This document shows, one piece after another, positions 53,729 to 62,400 of a stretch of 64,000 bases of DNA. Within the stretch, counting starts at the first letter, position 1, and every line of letters starts with the position of its first letter. Source of the stretch: Thermoanaerobaculia bacterium (GTDB lineage: Bacteria > Acidobacteriota > Thermoanaerobaculia > Multivoradales > J023). The stretch spans positions 1-64,000 of the forward strand of contig JALCBJ010000007.1 of NCBI GenBank assembly GCA_028066595.1. Direction: 5' to 3'. Under the pieces are notes generated by a model, which did no database searches, had not been told where the DNA came from, and worked only from the letters and a program-made list of their open reading frames with translations. Made by a program: the position numbers and the translations under genes.

Positions 53729-56584
53729 TCACGACGCCAGCTTGTCTAGCTGGTCCCGCGCGATGGTGACGATCCATGGATAGCGGGCGACGGCAGGGTC
53801 TGCGATCAGTCGCTGGAGCACCTCGCGTGCGTGATCGGTTTCTTCTGCCAAGTGCAGCATGCGACCGAGTACGAGCTGCGCGAGCAAGTTCGGTCTCGAT
53901 GCGTCCATACCGGCTTGTGGCGAGGCGAGAGCGATGAGTTTCTGGCGCGCCAGCGAGGGCCGACCCATCCGCGACTCGAGACGCGCGCTGAGCCTTGCAG
54001 CATGCAAGTGCACACTACGTGTATCGTGCCTCACGACCTGGTCGATGACCTCGGCCAGGATCCGATCCGCCTCCCCGAGACGGGCGGGATCTCGCAAGGC
54101 AATATCGGCCAACAGCAGGTGGAATCTGATCGCGGCGGTGCTTCCTGAAGCCAGGGGATAATTCTCGATGAGGTCGCGAACAATCGCCTCGGCTTCCGCG
54201 TATCGCTCGAGTCTGGTCAGCAGGCGCACTTGGCCCCCTCGCATCAAATCGCGGTCGAGGCCAGTGACGATGGGCAACTGCAACTGGCGGAGCTGACGGT
54301 CCAAGGCTTCTTGGTATTGGCCGGCCATTACCAAACGATCCTGATCGGCAGCCAGGGCGAATCGCAGATGACGGATGTCGCCGCTCGATTCAGCGATGGT
54401 CAGTGTCTCGCGCACCATCCGGTCGGCCGTCTCCAAGTCGTCCCGTCGTCGGGCCACGATCGCTGCCGTGTGAAGGTTGAGCACCAGGACATCGCGGCAA
54501 CCACATCGTCGGGCAGCCGCGATGGATTCCTCGTGTCGCAGCCAGCTGGCCTCGCGCTGGCCGAGATGCATGAGTATGCGGGCGTGGTTACCGATCATGC
54601 CGGCCAGTAGGCGAAGATTGCCAGACGCCTCGGCCGCCTTCACCGCGTCGGCGAAGGTCACTTCCGCCTCCTCTACGCGTTCGCCGTTCCAGTGCAGGAG
54701 CCCATCCAGATTCAGAATCTCGGTCGCTGCCTGCCAGTCGTGGTGGGCATCGACAAGCTCCTTGGCCCGCTCGATCTGTTCGAGGACGACGGGCCGCACG
54801 GTCGCATCGTCGATCTTGGTGCGGGCGAGCCGGAGCAGCATGCGGGCCTCGAGTATCGGATCATCCCGCTCTTGGATCGCGACGAGAGCCTCCTCGTGGG
54901 ACAGCGGCAAGATCGCTTGCGGCGTTCTGCGGTCGGAGAGCTCGAGCGTGATTCGGGCCAGGCCGTAGCGGTCGCCGAGTCGCTCGAATTCCGCGCGCGC
55001 GGCGGCCAAACGTTGATCGGCCTCCGCCCCATGCCCCATGCGGAACAGAGCCTCGGCTTCGATCAGACCGGCCTCGGCTGCCAGGTGCACGGCCCCCGTT
55101 GCTTCGGCTGCCTGACGTGCGCGCGCCGCTGCCTGCCGTTGGAGTGGCAGGTCGGCGCGTGCGCGCGCCGCGCGCGCCAACACCAGATCGAAGCTTGGCC
55201 GCGTCTCGCCATTCCGGTGCGCGGAAGCCTCTTCCAGTAGCGTGATCGCTTCGAGCGGTTTTCCGACCTGGCTGAGCACTGTAGCGAGACGCTCGACATC
55301 ACCAGATCGTTCGGGAAAGAGGGTCACCAAGGCGCGGAAGATCTCTTCGGCTCGTTGCCAGTCACGGGTGATCTCCCGGTAGTGGCCCTCGACCCGCAAG
55401 CGGAGCTCCCGCGGACCCGTGGCGACCGCGGCCATCGCATCTTCGAGGATGATCCGTGCCCGGTTGCGATCGCCGTAGAGGGCCCACAGCTCCGCGCGGG
55501 CGATGGCGATCAACGGACTGCCAGGCTCTTCCGCGTCGGCTGCGTCGAGGGCGCTCAATGCAGCCTCGTGCCGCCATTGTTCGAGCGCCTCGAGGCCTTG
55601 CTCGTAGTGTGCACGGGCTACAGAGCTCTTCGGCGCGCCGGTCTCGAGCTCGGCCGAAGTGGTGAAACGCCCCGAACCAACAGCGATCGTCAGGAGTGCG
55701 ACACCGACCATACCGGCGGCCCACCGGCGGCCGGACGATCTCGGTGCCATGGCTGCTAGCAGCTCGCCAGCGCTGGCAAAACGCTCGTCTGGGGACGGAT
55801 CCAGACCGCGTCGAAGAGCGGCGGCCACGCGCCTGCGGACGGGCCGCAACGACTTGGCTGCGCCTGGTGGTCCGCCGCGGAGCAGTTGATGTGCGAGCAC
55901 CGCCAGGGCGTAGCAATCGGAGGCCGGAGTCGGTCGGGCCCGCGAATCAACCAGCTCGGGCGCTAGAAAGAGCGGCGTGCCGCCCGTCCAAGGACGTTCC
56001 GTGCCGTCGGTCTGTTGCGCCAGACCGAAATCCATGATGACCGCCCGTTCAGCCTCACCGTCCGGCACGATCATGACATTGCTGGCCGAGAGATCACCGT
56101 GGACGACTCCGGCGGCGTGCGCGGTATCGAGCCCTTCAGCGATCTGACGGAGCAGGTTGATCGCTCTCGGGGTCGACAGCGGCTGTCCGCGCGAAAGGTG
56201 AGCAGCCAAGGTTTCCCCGCGCAAGAGCTCCATCGACACGACCAGGATTGTGCTCTTCGCACGACCCCAGGCGGCGGTCTCGGCGCGGTGCTGGAAGAGG
56301 TCGAAGGTCCGGCAGACATTGCGATGGGTAACCTGGCGCGCGAGCTGGACTTCATGGCGAAGGGCATCGATGCGGTTGCTCTCGTGGACGCGAGCCGGGT
56401 AGATCACTTTCAACGCCACGGCCGTGCCGAGCGCCAGGTCTTCGGCTTCGAATACCTGCCCCATGCCGCCGCGACCGAGAATGCGAACGACCCGAAAGCG
56501 ATCCGCGATGTGCTCACCCTCGCCGAGCATCGGGCGGTCTTGGACCCGGGCGGCTTGCGTTCCGACGACCGAGGTGGTTTTCAT
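53729..56584 (-). CDS. Ser/Thr protein kinase with atypical HGD catalytic loop and C-terminal TPR/MalT-like region
   Basis: 951 residues. Kinase domain (28-280): glycine loop ILGRGGMGQV, Lys59 in VALKV, catalytic loop VVHGDLSASN (Asp164; Gly replaces Arg of HRD, and Ser the usual Lys), DFGLA (Asp185) and APE. One membrane helix (about 288-306). The rest is helical, TPR/MalT-like (ALEQWRHEAALSALDAADAEEP, AGQYQEALDRQLRQLQ), about 650 residues. The basic HRD and LKP residues normally matter for activation-loop control and phosphate transfer, so this is probably a non-RD, possibly constitutively open or weak kinase. The ATG lies seven bases after the FHA activator, with which it forms an operon. 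Confidence 0.9.
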   Translation of the reverse strand: MKTTSVVGTQAARVQDRPMLGEGEHIADRFRVVRILGRGGMGQVFEAEDLALGTAVALKVIYPARVHESNRIDALRHEVQLARQVTHRNVCRTFDLFQHRAETAAWGRAKSTILVVSMELLRGETLAAHLSRGQPLSTPRAINLLRQIAEGLDTAHAAGVVHGDLSASNVMIVPDGEAERAVIMDFGLAQQTDGTERPWTGGTPLFLAPELVDSRARPTPASDCYALAVLAHQLLRGGPPGAAKSLRPVRRRVAAALRRGLDPSPDERFASAGELLAAMAPRSSGRRWAAGMVGVALLTIAVGSGRFTTSAELETGAPKSSVARAHYEQGLEALEQWRHEAALSALDAADAEEPGSPLIAIARAELWALYGDRNRARIILEDAMAAVATGPRELRLRVEGHYREITRDWQRAEEIFRALVTLFPERSGDVERLATVLSQVGKPLEAITLLEEASAHRNGETRPSFDLVLARAARARADLPLQRQAAARARQAAEATGAVHLAAEAGLIEAEALFRMGHGAEADQRLAAARAEFERLGDRYGLARITLELSDRRTPQAILPLSHEEALVAIQERDDPILEARMLLRLARTKIDDATVRPVVLEQIERAKELVDAHHDWQAATEILNLDGLLHWNGERVEEAEVTFADAVKAAEASGNLRLLAGMIGNHARILMHLGQREASWLRHEESIAAARRCGCRDVLVLNLHTAAIVARRRDDLETADRMVRETLTIAESSGDIRHLRFALAADQDRLVMAGQYQEALDRQLRQLQLPIVTGLDRDLMRGGQVRLLTRLERYAEAEAIVRDLIENYPLASGSTAAIRFHLLLADIALRDPARLGEADRILAEVIDQVVRHDTRSVHLHAARLSARLESRMGRPSLARQKLIALASPQAGMDASRPNLLAQLVLGRMLHLAEETDHAREVLQRLIADPAVARYPWIVTIARDQLDKLAS

Positions 56585-56591
56585 GCCCGGG

Positions 56592-58496
56592 TCATCGGCG
56601 GGCCCGATCGAAAGATCGCTTCTTTTCGCCGCCGTCAGGCGTGACCATGTCGAGCCGCCGCAGGCGGCCTTCGAAACCGCTTCTTGAAACGCCTAGCAAG
56701 CGTGCTGCGGGCGCCTTACGGCCACCGGTACGTGCCAGCGCTTCCCGGATCAATGCGCGTTCCAAGCGCTCTACGGCCGCGTTCAGGTCGAGATCGTCGA
56801 GGTGGGCAGCGCTCAGTGGCAACGGCTGAGACTGAGCTTCGCCCACGAAGCGCGAAAGGCAACTTTCGTCGATGACGGCGCCGGTGCCACGCACCGCGCT
56901 GGTGCGCGCTGCGCGTCCAACTTCGTGCTCGAGCTCGCGTACGTTGCCTGGCCACGCGTAGCCTTCGAGGCGCGCCAGGGCGCCTGCGGTGACACCGCAC
57001 ACCCGAATGCCATCGGTTTCCCTCAAGCGGCGCAAGAAGTGTTCGACCAGACCCGGGATGTCGGCCTTACGTCGACGTAACGGCGGCACCTCGATCAAGC
57101 AACCTGCGAGGCGGAAGAAGAGATCCTTCCGTAACGGCGCGTCCTCGCCCAAGGCCTGTAGGCTGACATTGGTCGCCGCGATCACCCTTACGTCCACCGG
57201 GCGCGGCGGTGCCCCCACGGGTTGGATCTCTCGCTCCTGAAGGGCGCGGAGCAGCTTCGCTTGCAGGCCCGTGGCGAGCTCGCCGACCTCGTCGAGGAAG
57301 AGCGTTCCGCCCTCGGCTCGTGCGAATTGACCCTCCCGCTGAGACACACCTGTGGCCACCCCACGGCCGATGCCGAACATCTCCGCTTCCAGGAGCTCTG
57401 CCGGCAACGCCGCGCAATTGATCGCCACGAAAGGGCCGGCCGCGCGCGGCGAGCTGGCATGGATGATCCTGGCGACCAACTCCTTGCCCACGCCGGTTTC
57501 GCCATGAATGAACACGGGCATCGACCCGTTCGCGGCAGCCGCCATCTCGGATTCGAGGGTCCGCATGGGCTGCGACGTCGAGGCATGGTATGTCGCCGGC
57601 ACCACGAGCTCCGGCGAGGCCGGTCGCGACGCTGCCCCGGCGTGATCCGCGGTCTTCGATGGTGTAGAGCCCTCAACGCAGCGGGCGATCATGCGGGTAG
57701 CGGTGCGGGCGAACGCCGGTGGCAGCCCGGCACCAGCCTCCTTGTCCCACAAGACCAGACCGCAGCGTGCCGAGGCGGATATCTGCGACACGTATACCGT
57801 GGTCCGGTGGACGGAATCAGCAAGGACCGAAGCGTCGGCGATGCCGAAGACGTCCTCGGTCAGGCTCGCCGCGAACGACGCCTTCGTCGGCACCGGGCCG
57901 AGCGCTCCACGACTGGCGAGGACAACGGGCTCTTGGTCTGCGGTCCATAGAACGGCAGCGACCCCTGCCATGGGAACCGTCTGCGCAACCGCGTCGAGCA
58001 CCTCACCAACGGTCTCGATCGGGCCGGACCAATGGCAGCGCGCCAACAAACCCTCGACAGCGACCAGTGTCGTGGCCTCGTTCGAAGCGACCGGTTCGAT
58101 ATGGGTGGTCGGGGCGCCCATAGGGTCCGCCGTCGGCGTGGGCTGGGCCGGCGGATCGACGCGGATGGCCAATTGCGACCCGGGGTCGGTGAGGACGGTC
58201 AGCTCGAGGCGGATCGGTCCGAACTGGATCGTGGCACCTGCGGGAATCGGGGCGCGCTCTACCGCCTCATCGTCGACGAATGTACCGTTGGTGCTACCGC
58301 AGTCTTCGACGATCAAGCTGCCGTCAGTGGCGATCAAACGTGCGTGTTGGCGGGATACGCCGGAAACCGGCAGATGCACCTCGCTGGCACCTGAGCTGCC
58401 GACCCGATGTTCACCGAAGGCGAGATGAAACACTACAGGCCGGCCGTCGACCTCGCCATCGAGTCGATAGGCTTGGGCTACGTTGTTCGCGGCCAT
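56592..58496 (-). CDS. FHA-GAF-AAA+-Fis transcriptional activator with degenerate GAFTGA loop
   Basis: 634 residues. FHA domain (about 20-100; RVGSS, SRQHARL, EDCGSTNGTF 64-73), which binds phosphothreonine; GAF-like region (about 150-275); AAA+ domain with Walker A GETGVGKE (332-339), Walker B GGTLFLDEVGEL (Asp402, Glu403) and the arginine region (LFFRLAGCLIEVPPLRRRK); Fis-type helix-turn-helix (570-610: APAARLLGVSRSGFEGRL). Where sigma-54 activators have GAFTGA, it has GVATGV (379-384), losing the Phe that contacts sigma-54. It precedes the kinase in an operon; the obvious model is that the kinase phosphorylates a Thr read by the FHA domain. Confidence 0.92.
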   Translation of the reverse strand: MAANNVAQAYRLDGEVDGRPVVFHLAFGEHRVGSSGASEVHLPVSGVSRQHARLIATDGSLIVEDCGSTNGTFVDDEAVERAPIPAGATIQFGPIRLELTVLTDPGSQLAIRVDPPAQPTPTADPMGAPTTHIEPVASNEATTLVAVEGLLARCHWSGPIETVGEVLDAVAQTVPMAGVAAVLWTADQEPVVLASRGALGPVPTKASFAASLTEDVFGIADASVLADSVHRTTVYVSQISASARCGLVLWDKEAGAGLPPAFARTATRMIARCVEGSTPSKTADHAGAASRPASPELVVPATYHASTSQPMRTLESEMAAAANGSMPVFIHGETGVGKELVARIIHASSPRAAGPFVAINCAALPAELLEAEMFGIGRGVATGVSQREGQFARAEGGTLFLDEVGELATGLQAKLLRALQEREIQPVGAPPRPVDVRVIAATNVSLQALGEDAPLRKDLFFRLAGCLIEVPPLRRRKADIPGLVEHFLRRLRETDGIRVCGVTAGALARLEGYAWPGNVRELEHEVGRAARTSAVRGTGAVIDESCLSRFVGEAQSQPLPLSAAHLDDLDLNAAVERLERALIREALARTGGRKAPAARLLGVSRSGFEGRLRRLDMVTPDGGEKKRSFDRARR

Positions 58497-58761
58497 GGCG
58501 AGCGGGTCCGTGGTTTCCTGAGGATGGTGCGAAGCTGGTGTCCGACTGCGGCCGAAACCAAAGGACGCCTATGCAGCCACCGGGGCACCGCCGACAACCG
58601 CAACGGCACCCGTCCGGATCCGACCGGCCAGCCCGCAAGGGTTGCACCCGACGTCCGTCGGCAGCGCGACCCTAGCTTCGTACTCCCTGGTTTTCCCTTC
58701 TCCAACGCACACTTCTCGAGCCTTTGGCCCGCATGTGACGCGAAGGCGAACAACGCTGCTC

Positions 58762-58780
58762 GACATCATTCGATGATGTC
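58762..58780. promoter_or_regulatory. 19-bp palindrome, candidate operator
   Basis: GACATCATTCGATGATGTC is a perfect 8-bp inverted repeat around TCG. It lies 266 bases upstream of the FHA activator start. A dyad of this length with an odd centre is typical of a dimeric regulator site; the Fis-type protein encoded next to it is an obvious candidate. Confidence 0.5.
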
Positions 58781-59071
58781 ACGGAACCGTCATCTACTGC
58801 CATGCTGCGGGCAATACATGACCGTCAGTCCGCAGGCATGGGAGTCCGCTACGGTAGCCATGACCTTGGCTCGACCAGCGGGCCTTCGCCGCCGCGCCGG
58901 CGTCCGCTCCGCGTCGTCGGTCCGACGATTCGAGCTGCATTCCATCGCACCAAACACACTCTGGCGAAGGTCGTCGAACACCGTATCGACGACGAACGCG
59001 GCCGGCCAGGTGGCGCTGGTCCGACCGGCCTAGCCCTCCGCCATGGGCCCTCGTGCGCTGCCGTCATCACA

Positions 59072-59112
59072 GTGCCCGGCGGCCGGTCAGGCGGTGACCG
59101 CTCGCCGGGCAC
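59072..59112. other. 41-bp hairpin with 10-bp and 6-bp stems
   Basis: GTGCCCGGCG (59072-59081) pairs with CGCCGGGCAC (59103-59112); inside, CGGTCA (59084-59089) pairs with TGACCG (59095-59100), with two-base interruptions. No T-run follows, so it is either a DNA cruciform-like site or an RNA structure and not an ordinary terminator. Confidence 0.6.
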
Positions 59113-59242
59113 CTGACGCCTCGCGGACACCCGAACGGACTGGCCGTAGGTCGCGGGCCGCTCCGTCCGGGAACGCGTAAGCCGTTCATTTCTCGATGGT
59201 TACGAGGCGCAGGCTCGGGCTGTTGCCACACACGGGTCCGGT

Positions 59243-59258
59243 TGGCACCGCCCGTGCT
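59243..59258 (+). promoter_or_regulatory. sigma-54-like -24/-12 promoter before the large surface protein
   Basis: TGGCACCGCCCGTGCT matches TGGCACG-N4-TTGCW at 10 of 12 defined positions with GG and GC exactly ten bases apart. It lies about 190 bases before the large gene and 140 before the leader frame. The match could be chance in GC-rich DNA. Confidence 0.45.
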
Positions 59259-59397
59259 ATGGGCCTGGGAACACCGGCCCAGGGTCCCTGATGAACAAGC
59301 GGCCAGGGGGGCGGAGGCTGCACCAGGTAGCCGCTGTGTTCAGCCGGGCAATGCGGCTCTCGAGAACGTTCGATTCTCAGCGAAGAAGGAACAGAGG

Positions 59398-59448
59398 ATG
59401 GCCAAGATGAGACTGTCAGATCTACGAGTTTTCGGCGGGTCGTCATAG
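59398..59448 (+). other. 16-codon leader frame abutting the large surface-protein gene
   Basis: AGAAGGAACAGAGG precedes an ATG reading MAKMRLSDLRVFGGSS, and the stop TAG (59446-59448) touches the ATG of the large gene at 59449. The large gene itself has only GGCGGG about 14 bases away, so ribosomes probably load at the leader and restart. The frame is open upstream to 59242, but only this part has a ribosome site. Confidence 0.5.
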
Positions 59449-62400
59449 ATGTCCAACCGAAACCGGCTTGTCGGGATCTTGCTCCCATTGATCGCACTCG
59501 CCCTGGGACCGGGAGCGGTCCGGTCTCAGGATCTTGGCAGCGGCGAGCTGCTGATCGCGGGCACTCGCTTGGTGGTGTCGCCGGCTGAGCAGACCGTACC
59601 CTTCGAGACCCCGACTCTGATCGAAACGTCTCTCGAAGGCTATGACGTTGGCCTTGGGATCTTGCCGCCCAATCTACGGGTAGTCGGCGAATTCACGGGG
59701 CCGGAGATAAACGGCGTACTGCGCCTCGAGACGCAGCCCAACGAGCCGTTCCGCATACCGCGTCTGCGGCTCAAGGGTACCTACATCCTCCAAGACATCC
59801 GCCTGGAGCAAGACGGAGAGTTGCTTGCTTACGCCGAGCCGAGGGAGGCCACGGTGCAGGTGACCCGGATCCTCGTCACCTCGGTCAGTGCCCAGGCGAT
59901 GACCGAGGACGAGATGCGGAGTTACGGGGTGGTGGTAGGCGACGGCAGCTACCAGGCGTTCAACCTGACCTTCGGCTTCGGGCTTCGGAACGGCGAGCTG
60001 ACCCACTACACCTTGCCCGTCGTCTACCGCCTCTATGGGACCGACGCAGAAGATGGCTTCGCGGAGCCGCAGCTATCCATCCCCGCCTTCGAGAGCGATT
60101 CACGAACCACCACGTCTCGGTTCGTCGCTCCTCGGCTGGCGCCGTTCAAGATCGACCTGGAACCGGAAGTCCGCGAACAGGTCCAGGTGCCCAAGGGAGG
60201 CTGTGACTTCAAACAGACGCCGTGCCGGAAGGACGATCCGCCCGCGCCGCCGATGGTCGGCGTGATCATGTTCCCCACCGACGTCAGCCTGCTGCATCAA
60301 TTCTTCTCCGTGGTCCTGATGGTGCAGAACGGGGCTCCCGAGGGCGACGCTCTGACTGTCCGAGACCTGACCGCGAAGGCCCGTCTGCCCTCCGGCCTGC
60401 GCGCCGCGGAGACCGAGCCGCCGACGCCCCTCGGCGTGCCCGTGCCGGTGCGCGCTCCGGGACCCGACGGCGAGGTCGGCACCTCGGACGACCTGCGCCT
60501 TCTGGTCGCCCAGGCCACCGGCGAGGCCGAGTTCCTGGTCGAGGGCTTGCGTGAAGGGTCGCATATCGTCGAGTTCGACATGCAGGGTGTGCTCGAAGGC
60601 ATGCCCGGCGGACCTCGGCCGATCACCGGCAAGGCCAAGGGAGCCGTCTTGGTGCGCGATCCGACCCTCGCCGTTTCCCTGGCGCATCCGGAAGTTGTCC
60701 GGGCCCACGAGCCCTATTCGCTCTTCGTTACGTTGAGCAACCTCGGCAACGCACCGGTCAACGGCATCGACTTCAATCTGCGCGCTTCAGGACTGGCCGG
60801 CGTGCAGCTCGCCGAAGGGCAGGGGCCAACGGAGAGTGTCGGCTCTCTCCTCCCAGGCGAAGCGGCGACCGTGGAATTCGCGTTGGTGCCGCAGCTCACC
60901 GGCCGTGTCATCGCCTCCTCGGCGAAGTCCGGTAGCGCGTTGCAGCCGAGCTTCGATTTCGACGTCGGCATCTCGAACGGCGTGCCTCTCTCGCCCCTGA
61001 GCCTGGCGATGCCGAAGATCATCGACGAGTTGCCTGCGGCGTTCAGGACCGAGGCCATCGGCCTCTTGGGGCTGGGTCATAGCCTGTCCACGGCGACGCC
61101 AGGCGTGGCGCCCGAGGCGCCGCGCGTCACCCGCCAGACGATCCACGAACGGGTCTACCAGTTGGTGCAGGCCGCGCGCCATCTCGCCCTCGGCGACAAC
61201 GAATTCGATGCCCTGTCGGTGCTGGCAGCAGAATGGCTCGGCAGCCGCGACGAAACCTGGGAGTGGGATCGAATGCGCCGGAGTACGGATCGCGGCCTCG
61301 CCGTGACCGTCGAGCTGGCGGAGGTATTCGCCCAGAAATCCACCGTCGAGGCCTTCGAGCGCATCGCGACGCTCACCAGCTACCTGGACCCGCAGCTCGT
61401 CGCCGCCTACGGAGCTGGCGTTCGCCTCGAGATGCAGAGCCGCACCAGCGGCAAACAGAGTGACGACGGTGCCGCCGCCCGGGAGCTGCCGTTCGTCGAC
61501 CTCTACCCGCTGGATGACGGCGTCGTGGCGATGGCGACGACGCCGGAGGAAGGCGGATACCGGGCGATCGTGCGCCGCGACCATGGGGGCAGCTTCGGCC
61601 TCAAGGTCCTGTTGCCGGCCTTCGACAATGGCGCCATGAAGGTGCTCTCGTGGTCTTCGGTGACTCTCGGCGCCGGGGCGGAGGCCTGGGTCGATTTCGA
61701 TGCGGTCGAGGAAAGCCTGGTGCTCGAGATCGACGACGACGGCGACGGCACGGCAGACCGCTCGCTGCCCGCTCTGACCTCGACTCTCTTGCCTCGTCCC
61801 TTCGAGGTCATCTCTGCGATCCAGAACCATGTCATCGACCCCTCGGGACACGTGATCGAAGTGCTCTTCAGCTCCGAGGTCGATCTCGAGAGCATCGTGC
61901 CGCGGGACGCGGCTCGTTTCACCATCCCTGGCAAGGTCTCCAACGGTGGCATCACCCCCGTCGAGCAAGACATCGGTAGCAATGCGTCGGGTCAGATCTA
62001 TATCGACAATCCCTTCGAGGGACTGTTCAACCCACGGGTGGTGAGGGTGGTCTTCGACAACCCGATCAGTCCGCTGGTCGATCCATCGGAAAACCTCTTG
62101 ACGGTTTCGGATATCCAGGACGTGCTGGGCCGGCGGCTGGTGGGGCAGACCGTGCCGGTGATACTCACCGTCGATCAGCCGGGCATCCGGGTGGAGGGGC
62201 AGGTCATCGATCCCTACGGTCAGCCTCTTCCCTATGCCGAGGTTGGGCTGTGGCAATGGGACCGCAGCGGTATCGAGGGCCTGACCGTCGAGTGCCGCAA
62301 ACACAGGACAGCCGCCGTGCGCGCCGACGGAGAAGGCCGATTCGAATTCGACTATGTGCGCGAGACCGACTGTTCCGCCCGCTTCGAGCTGAAGGCGGCC

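Larger units (their letters stand above)
58497..59397. other. 900-base intergenic control region between the FHA activator and the large surface protein
   Basis: No gene is supported here: several frames of 60-210 codons are open on both strands, but they are Arg/Pro/Ser-rich with no domain, and none has a good ribosome site. The region holds a 19-bp palindrome, a 41-bp hairpin and a sigma-54-like -24/-12 element, each listed separately. It serves both divergent transcripts. Confidence 0.6.

Noticed and set aside
58407-59033. 208-codon plus-strand frame in the intergenic region
   Set aside because: Overlaps the start of the FHA activator in antisense, composition Arg/Ser/Pro-rich, no domain seen.
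59186-59497. 103-codon minus-strand frame over the leader and start of the giant gene
   Set aside because: No domain, no ribosome site, and it covers the leader and signal-peptide region of the plus-strand gene.
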